A DNA stretch of 33,210 nucleotides, from positions 1-33,210 of the forward strand of contig DGQR01000129.1 of the NCBI GenBank assembly GCA_002390825.1, written 5' to 3'. The notes beneath the pieces were generated by a model. That model was given only the letters and a program-made list of their open reading frames with translations. It was not told the origin of the DNA and did not search any database. Positions 25,137-31,307 of the stretch are shown piece by piece. The translations under genes were made by a program, and so were the position numbers. Source of the stretch: Rhodoferax sp. UBA4409. GTDB taxonomy: Bacteria > Pseudomonadota > Gammaproteobacteria > Burkholderiales > Burkholderiaceae_C. Within the stretch, counting starts at the first letter, position 1; every line of letters begins with the position of its first letter.

Positions 25137-25230
25137 TTTTTTAACAATTTCAAACACAAATCACAAATAAACGTTATATTTGAGTCAACTGGTCGAAATA
25201 CGAAGCCAGTGGCTCAGTGGCGGTTTGTGC

Positions 25231-25252
25231 AGCCAAAATATTTTTTTTGGCT
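25231..25252. promoter_or_regulatory. AT-rich hairpin in the regA-DUF4331 gap
   Basis: AGCCAAAA (25231-25238) and TTTTGGCT (25245-25252) are perfect 8-base arms around TATTTT. It lies 95 bases after regA and 91 before the DUF4331 start. It could be a weak terminator for the oxidase operon or a regulatory dyad; neither the stem stability nor a following T run is decisive. Confidence 0.35.
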
Positions 25253-25342
25253 TGCTCAACAAAAAACTGAATCCACCGCGCTGCGTATCGCGTATCCAGT
25301 GTGCCAGTCGGCACGAACTCGTCTAACACACCGGAGCACCGC

Positions 25343-26944
25343 ATGAAATTCAAACGCAGCAGCATCGTCATGGCCTGCTTAATGGCCACAGTAGCAGGCA
25401 GCGCAATGGCCTCCAGCCATCGTGAAGCGCCTTTCATCACCACCAGCCCCAAAGTGGATGGCACGGACTTTTACATGTTCCGGAGCTATGAAGGTGTGGC
25501 AGCTAACGGGACCGGGGGGCGCTCTGACTACGTCACCCTGATTGCCAACTACCAGCCACTGCAGACACCGTATGGCGGCCCCAACTACTTCTCGATGGAT
25601 CCGAACGCGCTGTACGAAATCCATATCGACAATAACGGTGATGCCAAAGAGGACTTGACCTTCCAGTTCAAGTTCAACAACAAACTCAACAATGTGGGCT
25701 TGGATATCGGCAGTGCCAAAAATGTCGCGATTCCCCTCATTCAGGCCGGCACAGTGGCGAACGTTAACGATGCCAACCTCAATTTGAACGAAACCTATAC
25801 CGTCAACGTGGTGCGCGGTGACCGTCGCAAGGGCACTTCCTCGTCGATCGTGAAGGCCAGCGGTGGCAGCGCAACTTTCGAAAAACCAGTGGACTACATT
25901 GGTGAAAAAACACTGGGTGTTAAATCCAGCTACGAAACATACGCTAACAAGCACATCCACGAGATGACGATTCCAGGCTGCAACATGCCGGGCAAGGTCT
26001 TCGTCGGTCAGCGGCAGGAGGGCTTTGCGGTCAACCTTGGCACCGTTTTTGACCTGGTGAATTCGACGACGGGCGTTTTGCTGAACCCCGCCAACAAAGA
26101 TGCCGCAGGTATGGGTGGTAACCACATCATCCAAAAGTCAAACGTCACCAGCATCGCGATGGAAATCCATAAGAGCTGTTTGACTGCCGGCACAGACCCT
26201 GTCATCGGTGGCTGGACTACCGCCAGCATGCGCCAAGCCCGCTTGCTCAACGGCAAGCCTGCCTCTGGCCATCAGGCAAGCGAAAAGGCCGGTGGCGCTT
26301 GGGTGCAGGTATCCCGCTTGGGTAACCCGCTCGTAAACGAGCTGGTCATTGGTGTGAAAGACAAAGACAAGTTCAATGCCTCCAAACCACAAGACGACAC
26401 CCAGTTTTTGACATATGTCACCAACCCCACACTGCCAGCGCTGTTGGGACTGGTGTTAGCGGGTAACGCGACGGCTGTGGCGCCGACCAATCTGCCCCGC
26501 ACAGATTTGGCGACTGTCTTCTTGACCGGTATCAACGGCATCAACAAGCCGACCAATGCCACACCTTCCGAGATGCTGCGATTGGACACCAGCAAGGCGC
26601 CTGTGCCCTTTGCTGACCAAAACCGCTTGGGCGTGGCTGGAAATGCATTGGCGGGCGGCACTGACAACGCCGGCTTCCCGAACGGCCGTCGCCCCAAGGA
26701 CGACGTGGTAGACATCGCTTTGGTCGCTGTCTTGGGCGGCTTGTGCGTAATCAATGGTGACTCTAATGCACTGGGCTTGAACGGGGTTCCCGGGGTGCCT
26801 AGCCTGACATCCCAGTGCAAGCCCTCCAGCGTGCCGCTCGGTGCTGACTCTGCCAAGATCCATGACGCTGTAGACCAAGCTACCGTGCCGTTCTTATCCG
26901 GCTTCCCTTACCTCAATACGCCAAACCCAGGCGCAGTGAACTAA
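25343..26944 (+). CDS. Exported DUF4331-family protein
   Basis: This 533-residue protein has a Sec signal peptide (cleavage after AMA, residue 23). The mature N-terminus SSHREAPFITTSPKVDGTDFYMF is the DUF4331 hallmark, as are GFPNGRRPKDDVVDIA (444-459) and the end FPYLNTPNPG. The function of the family is unknown. Visible features are an early histidine (His26), a calcium-loop-like DNNGDAKED (96-104) and four mature cysteines (213, 279, 468, 492) that could make two disulfides. It is predicted to be periplasmic or surface-exposed and rich in beta strands. GGAG seven bases upstream fixes the ATG at 25343. It heads a same-strand group with a small lipoprotein, a TPR protein and a HupE-like protein. 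Confidence 0.88.
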   Translation: MKFKRSSIVMACLMATVAGSAMASSHREAPFITTSPKVDGTDFYMFRSYEGVAANGTGGRSDYVTLIANYQPLQTPYGGPNYFSMDPNALYEIHIDNNGDAKEDLTFQFKFNNKLNNVGLDIGSAKNVAIPLIQAGTVANVNDANLNLNETYTVNVVRGDRRKGTSSSIVKASGGSATFEKPVDYIGEKTLGVKSSYETYANKHIHEMTIPGCNMPGKVFVGQRQEGFAVNLGTVFDLVNSTTGVLLNPANKDAAGMGGNHIIQKSNVTSIAMEIHKSCLTAGTDPVIGGWTTASMRQARLLNGKPASGHQASEKAGGAWVQVSRLGNPLVNELVIGVKDKDKFNASKPQDDTQFLTYVTNPTLPALLGLVLAGNATAVAPTNLPRTDLATVFLTGINGINKPTNATPSEMLRLDTSKAPVPFADQNRLGVAGNALAGGTDNAGFPNGRRPKDDVVDIALVAVLGGLCVINGDSNALGLNGVPGVPSLTSQCKPSSVPLGADSAKIHDAVDQATVPFLSGFPYLNTPNPGAVN

Positions 26945-26956
26945 GGAGTCAAAGCC

Positions 26957-27220
26957 ATGCGTATCAACAAATGGACCCTACCCGCTGTGATGGCCCTCGG
27001 CTTGATGGGTGCCTGCGGCGGCGGCGGTAGCAGTGTGGACCCGCTCACCCAGAACGCCCCAGGCGCCGATATCGTGGCAGGTGTGGAATCTCGCACAGCA
27101 GTGGTTGTCTCGGAAGCTCAGCGTCTGTCATCGGCGAGCACCAACGACACATCGGAACCTGCAGCGCTGGGCTCGGTCAATCTGGCAACCAGCGATACCG
27201 ACGAACCTGCCGACATTTGA
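26957..27220 (+). CDS. Small lipoprotein next to the DUF4331 gene
   Basis: This 87-residue protein has a hydrophobic signal and a lipobox-like GLMGAC (lipidated Cys20) followed by GGGGSS, a usual flexible linker after lipid anchors. The rest is low-complexity, rich in Ser, Thr, Ala and acidic residues (final DTDEPADI), with no recognisable domain. It starts 12 bases after the DUF4331 stop with AAGGAG before the ATG, so it is probably cotranscribed with it. It could be a membrane anchor or partner of the DUF4331 protein; this is inference from position. Confidence 0.75.
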   Translation: MRINKWTLPAVMALGLMGACGGGGSSVDPLTQNAPGADIVAGVESRTAVVVSEAQRLSSASTNDTSEPAALGSVNLATSDTDEPADI

Positions 27221-27244
27221 TGCACTGAGTGCACTCAAACCACC

Positions 27245-27268
27245 AGGGCACAGCGCACGCTGTGCCCT
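27245..27268 (+). terminator. First hairpin after the lipoprotein gene
   Basis: AGGGCACAGC (27245-27254) and GCTGTGCCCT (27259-27268) are perfect 10-base arms with a GCAC loop. No T run follows, so on its own it is not a classical terminator. It may act with the second hairpin six bases downstream, or protect the upstream mRNA from 3' exonucleases. Confidence 0.6.
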
Positions 27269-27273
27269 GCGTC

Positions 27274-27294
27274 ACGGGAACATGTTGTTCCCGT
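27274..27294 (+). terminator. Second hairpin with T run, rho-independent terminator
   Basis: ACGGGAACA (27274-27282) and TGTTCCCGT (27286-27294) are perfect 9-base arms with a TGT loop, followed by TTT and CATTT. This is a good terminator after the DUF4331 and lipoprotein genes. The TPR gene starts 47 bases later with no obvious promoter, so partial read-through is possible. Confidence 0.75.
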
Positions 27295-27340
27295 TTTCAT
27301 TTCAAACCACAATGTGTGTGCGACTTCGGGGAGTCTTCAG

Positions 27341-28474
27341 ATGAACAAGATTTGGTGGGTTTGCCTAGGGGCTGTCGTGTCACTGCACGCGGCGCATGCC
27401 GCAACACCGATCACCGCGACGCAGCGTGATCAGGTCATTGAAAAGCTGCCTCTGATCACCAAAAACCGGGCCGCTGGCCAGACGGCCACCTCAGCCAACC
27501 CTGAAGCTGCAGCATTAGCAGCCCGCGAACTGATCACGGCCGCGCGCCAGACGGGCGACACCCGCTACTGGGGCCGCGCCCAAGCCATGCTGACCCCATG
27601 GTGGAACAAGCCAGATGCCCCCACCGATCTAATGGTGCTGCAAGCCACTGTTCAGCAAGGTCGGCATGAATTCAGCGAGGCCCGTAGTGCCCTGACGCGT
27701 GCACTCAAACTCAACCCCGCGCAAGCGCAAGGCTGGCTCAATCTGGCAACGCTTGAGCGGCTCGCCGGCAACTATGCACGTGCGCTGCAGGCTTGCGAGG
27801 CGGTGGGCCAAGCTGGACAAGCGCTGTACGCCCAGGCTTGCCAATTGGAAACCCAGTCGCTCCAAGGCAAAACCAACGAGGCGCGCGCAGGTCTGCAAAC
27901 GCTGATTTCTGCTGCCGACAACGCAGCAACCCGCAGCTGGCTCTTGTCGCTCTTGGCGGAGAGCGAAGAGCGTGCTGGCAAAGATGGCGCAGCCCTCAAG
28001 GCCTACCAAAGCAGCCTGAAACAAGAATCTGACCTTTACACCAGCATCGCACTGTCTGATTTGCTGCTGCGCACCGGAAAACACCAAGATGCACTCAAGG
28101 TTCTAACAGGCCTGCCTGCAACAGACGCAGTGCTGCTCAGGCAAGCAACCGCGAAAAAACGTGCTGGTGACCCGACCTGGGCAGAGTTACGGCAAACATT
28201 GCGCGAGCGGCAGGCCGAGCTGAAGCGACGCGGTGACAAACTGGAACTTCATGGCCGGGAAGAGGCCTTGGTAGCCCTGTGGCTGGATGAAGATTTCGCA
28301 GGCGCTGTGACGATGGCAGAGCGAAACCTTGATCTGCAAAAAGAGCCGATTGACTGGTGGGTAGCCATCCAAAGTGCACGTGCCGCCAGCGACCTACCTG
28401 CGCTGGCCCGCTTGCGCGGTGAGATGCAACGCATTGGCATTGTGGATGCGCGCATCCAGGGAGAAAAATCATGA
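27341..28474 (+). CDS. Exported TPR-repeat protein
   Basis: This 377-residue protein starts with a Sec signal peptide (cleavage after AHA near residue 20). Helical repeats of TPR type are best seen at about 85-165, for example EFSEARSALTRALKLNPAQAQGWL followed by LERLAGNYARALQACE, with further degenerate repeats up to about 265. The C-terminal third is helical with no other recognised domain. TPR arrays bind partner proteins, here probably in the periplasm. GGGGAG precedes the ATG by eight bases. The stop overlaps the next gene start as ATGA, so it is coupled to the HupE-like protein and may deliver or assemble something for it. Confidence 0.83.
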   Translation: MNKIWWVCLGAVVSLHAAHAATPITATQRDQVIEKLPLITKNRAAGQTATSANPEAAALAARELITAARQTGDTRYWGRAQAMLTPWWNKPDAPTDLMVLQATVQQGRHEFSEARSALTRALKLNPAQAQGWLNLATLERLAGNYARALQACEAVGQAGQALYAQACQLETQSLQGKTNEARAGLQTLISAADNAATRSWLLSLLAESEERAGKDGAALKAYQSSLKQESDLYTSIALSDLLLRTGKHQDALKVLTGLPATDAVLLRQATAKKRAGDPTWAELRQTLRERQAELKRRGDKLELHGREEALVALWLDEDFAGAVTMAERNLDLQKEPIDWWVAIQSARAASDLPALARLRGEMQRIGIVDARIQGEKS

Positions 28475-29592
28475 AGCACATGATCGCTTTCTTATGCAGT
28501 GCGCTCATCGCCATACCCGCCTTGGCGCACAAGGGTAGTGATGCCTACCTCGATGTAAAGCAGACCGCTGAACAAGTGACACTGCAGCTGGCAGTAGCCA
28601 TCAAAGACCTGGATGTCGTCTTACCCATAGACGCCAATGCAGACGGACTCGTCACCTTCGGTGAAGTACAAGATGCTACGGCTGCGGTGGAAGCCCTCAT
28701 CCAAAGCAACGCATTGATCCAGAGTGCCAACGGCAGCTGCCCGCTGCAATGGCGATATGCAGGACTAGAGCGTTACAGCGACGGGGCCTATATCAAGCTT
28801 TACAGCACAGCAAACTGTGCAGCGCTAGAAAGCATCCGCTACACGCTATTCAAAACTGAAGACGAAAACCACCGCCTGCTCGTGAGCGGCAATGTCAACG
28901 GGCGTGACCTGCTGACGACCGCTTCCCCACAGCAATCAGAGCCCATCATGCTCGTGCGTCGGAATGAAGCGAGCCAAGCGGCACCTACCGGCGTAGGCCA
29001 GACTGTGCTGAGCTACTTTGGTTTGGGCATGCACCACCTGCTTGAGGGTTATGACCACCTTGCGTTTTTGCTCGCGCTGGTTTTGCCACTGCAGCTTGTT
29101 CTGGGCCGCAAGTCTGCTCCGGGACAACTGGCCGATACCAGGCCGTGGTGGGCTTTGCTGTGCACTGTCACAGCCTTCACAGTCGGGCACTCCATCACCC
29201 TGGCGTTGGCTAGTTTGGGCATCACGTCCGCATCACCAGAATGGGTGGAGCCCGTTATAGCCGCCTCGATCGGCGTGACTGCGCTGCTGAACGTGTTTCC
29301 TGTCAAAGTGCTCAGCCCGTGGCGGCTTGCGTTGGGCTTCGGGCTGATTCATGGCTACGGGTTTGCGGGCCTGCTCACCGAAGCGGCGGCACCCTCTGCC
29401 CTCTTGGGCTGGGCCTTGTTTGGATTCAACCTCGGAGTCGAAGCAGGTCAACTACTAGCCGTGTTGCTGTGGGTAGTTGTGTCCCAACTCTTTGTGCGGC
29501 AAGCTTGGTACGGCAGCGTCGTGGTGCGCGGCGGGTCTATCGCACTGTTCGCACTGGCCGCTTACTGGGTCTGGGAACGGGTTTTCGCCTGA
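28471..29592 (+). CDS. HupE/UreJ-family membrane protein with EF-hand periplasmic domain
   Basis: This 373-residue protein has a signal peptide (ending ALAH, residue 20), a periplasmic domain (20-175) and a C-terminal membrane domain of six or seven helices of the HupE/UreJ_2 type. The membrane part keeps the polar residues of the family: His188, His189, Asp195 and His196 in MHHLLEGYDHLAFLL, His240 in TVGHSIT, His294 in LIHGYGFAG and Glu324. HupE and UreJ relatives are nickel permeases, but no hydrogenase or urease gene is near. The periplasmic part contains DANADGLVTFGE (54-65), a canonical EF-hand loop, and two cysteines (90, 116). Transport of a metal is plausible but unproven. The start overlaps the TPR stop. 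Confidence 0.87.
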   Translation: MKHMIAFLCSALIAIPALAHKGSDAYLDVKQTAEQVTLQLAVAIKDLDVVLPIDANADGLVTFGEVQDATAAVEALIQSNALIQSANGSCPLQWRYAGLERYSDGAYIKLYSTANCAALESIRYTLFKTEDENHRLLVSGNVNGRDLLTTASPQQSEPIMLVRRNEASQAAPTGVGQTVLSYFGLGMHHLLEGYDHLAFLLALVLPLQLVLGRKSAPGQLADTRPWWALLCTVTAFTVGHSITLALASLGITSASPEWVEPVIAASIGVTALLNVFPVKVLSPWRLALGFGLIHGYGFAGLLTEAAAPSALLGWALFGFNLGVEAGQLLAVLLWVVVSQLFVRQAWYGSVVVRGGSIALFALAAYWVWERVFA

Positions 29593-29601
29593 CCCATAAA
29601 A

Positions 29602-29635
29602 AAGCTGCGCAGCCCTTGTGGGATCTGCGCAGCTT
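29602..29635 (-). terminator. Rho-independent terminator of the aspartokinase gene
   Basis: AAGCTGCGCAG (29602-29612) and CTGCGCAGCTT (29625-29635) are perfect 11-base arms around a 12-base loop. On the minus strand the stem is followed by a T run (A tract 29598-29603). It lies between the convergent HupE-like and aspartokinase genes and could also stop the plus-strand transcript less efficiently. Confidence 0.85.
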
Positions 29636-29666
29636 GCTATCAAATTTACAGCGAACTGAAATGTGA

Positions 29667-31088
29667 TCAGACGCGGGGTACTGGCGTACCCGAGTTAACA
29701 CACAGCGCCATGTTGAGCGCGATCACGGCGGTTTTGTAGTCTGCACGCTCAATCACAAACTGCATGTTCACTTGGCGCAGGGTTTGCGACACGCAGTTCA
29801 CGTTGACCTGTGCATCCGCCAATGCCTGGGCTGCTTTGGCCAGCACACCGGGAATGCCAATATTGGAGCCGATAGTGCAGACAATCGCGCTGGGCTTGAC
29901 GGTGACCACTTGGTACAGCTCTTCCAGCTCAGCCACGAGTTCAGGCGTGACCTGGTTGTCCCACACCAAGTGAGCAATAGAGTTGGCGTTGGTGGCTTTC
30001 AGGATGTAGCTGATGTCGTGCTTGCAGAACACCTGCATCAAGCTGGCGTCAAAGCCGACCGTGCCCACCATGCTGGGGTCATGGATCTCAATCAGGGTGA
30101 CCTTGTCAGTGCCAGTCACGATCTCCACACGGGCACGCTCACCCACGAAGTCTTTGGTGATCAGGGTGCCGGGGTGGTCCGGCTCAAAGGTGTTTTTCAG
30201 GCGGATCGGGATACCGGCAAGTTCCATCGGCTTGGCCGCCTTGGGGTGAATGGCTTCCATGCCCACGTCTGCCAACTGATCGGCTACGTCGTAGTTGGTG
30301 GCGCCCACCACAATGGCGTTTTCCAGACCTACGAGGTTGGGGTCGGCAGACGACAGGTGGAATTCTTTGTGGATCACCGCTTCTGCGGGGCGCACTTCTA
30401 CCGCGATCTTGCTGAAGGTAACCTCAGAGTAGCCGCGGTCGAACTCGCGCATGATGCCTTCGGTGCCCTTGGTGTAACCGGTGGCCACAATCACGTTATT
30501 GGCCAGATCTAGGTCTTTGAAGCTGTGAGCGATGCGCTCATCGATGCTCCAGGCTTCGTTGTCGTCGAAACCGGCGAGGTCCATCAAGACCGCGTTCACG
30601 CCATTGGACTTGAGGATTTCCACCGAGTTGAACGCACTGTGCGATTCGCCGATGGAGGCCAGCACTTCGCGGGCAGCCAAAAGCACATCCTTGCGGCTCA
30701 GGTAGCCGCTAGCCAGCACATGGTGCATGGCGCCCAAATACTCGCGAGCCTGGGCAATGCGCTGGTCGATAAACGCATCTGCCACCGCTAAAGGCAAGCC
30801 AATGTCGGCATAACCGGCGTTCAGCTTTTTGAGGCTGGCTGCCAAACCGGTCAGTGCGTCCTGGTAACCCTTGCCCTCAGCGAACAGAGCGTAAATGCCG
30901 CGCTCGCCAGTTTTCTTGTGCTCCAGCAGCTGGTTGGTCACGCCGGAGTAGGCAGACACCACGTAGATACGGCCGTAAATGCGTGCGGGGTTGTGCAGCA
31001 TGATGTGGCGCAGCACATCACCAAAGGCGGTCATCGAGGTGCCGCCGATCTTCTCAACAGAGATCTTCGAGGAATTTACGTCGTGCAT
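29667..31088 (-). CDS. Aspartate kinase, similar to the ectoine-cluster subtype
   Basis: This 473-residue protein has an N-terminal amino-acid kinase domain and two C-terminal ACT regulatory domains (about 325-473). The phosphate-binding start is VEKIGGTSM, unlike HKYGGTSM of the common LysC, and SAYSGVTNQLLEHKKTGE follows. This pattern, as I recall it, is that of Ask_Ect, the aspartokinase found in ectoine gene clusters. The reaction is ATP-dependent phosphorylation of L-aspartate, the first step to lysine, threonine, methionine or ectoine. No ectABC genes are visible here. The ATG at 31088 was chosen; a TTG seven codons upstream is possible and neither has a strong Shine-Dalgarno sequence. 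A perfect terminator follows. Confidence 0.85.
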   Translation of the reverse strand: MHDVNSSKISVEKIGGTSMTAFGDVLRHIMLHNPARIYGRIYVVSAYSGVTNQLLEHKKTGERGIYALFAEGKGYQDALTGLAASLKKLNAGYADIGLPLAVADAFIDQRIAQAREYLGAMHHVLASGYLSRKDVLLAAREVLASIGESHSAFNSVEILKSNGVNAVLMDLAGFDDNEAWSIDERIAHSFKDLDLANNVIVATGYTKGTEGIMREFDRGYSEVTFSKIAVEVRPAEAVIHKEFHLSSADPNLVGLENAIVVGATNYDVADQLADVGMEAIHPKAAKPMELAGIPIRLKNTFEPDHPGTLITKDFVGERARVEIVTGTDKVTLIEIHDPSMVGTVGFDASLMQVFCKHDISYILKATNANSIAHLVWDNQVTPELVAELEELYQVVTVKPSAIVCTIGSNIGIPGVLAKAAQALADAQVNVNCVSQTLRQVNMQFVIERADYKTAVIALNMALCVNSGTPVPRV

Positions 31089-31307
31089 GGACAAGCTTGG
31101 GGTGGGCAAAAGATGAAAAAACCAGGCCGGAAATGAATGCCGGTAGTGCCGGTTACGAAAAGCCCTCTATTTTCGCCTACTTTGCTGGAGGCAGGCTTTC
31201 AGGCGCACATTGGGTCAGAGGGAAACAAAGTTTTTCAGCTGACGTGGAGCAAGCGCTGGCCATTCAGCGCATAAAAAACGGAGATGCTGCCAGCTAAAAA
31301 GAGCTGC

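Noticed and set aside
25174..25464. A 96-codon minus-strand frame upstream of the DUF4331 gene
   Set aside because: It overlaps the signal-peptide coding region of the DUF4331 gene in antisense and has no recognisable features.
31097..31297. A 66-codon plus-strand frame in the gap between the aspartokinase and cyclic-di-GMP genes
   Set aside because: No Shine-Dalgarno sequence, no family resemblance and it runs through the aspartokinase upstream region; I see nothing else definite in this 219-base gap.
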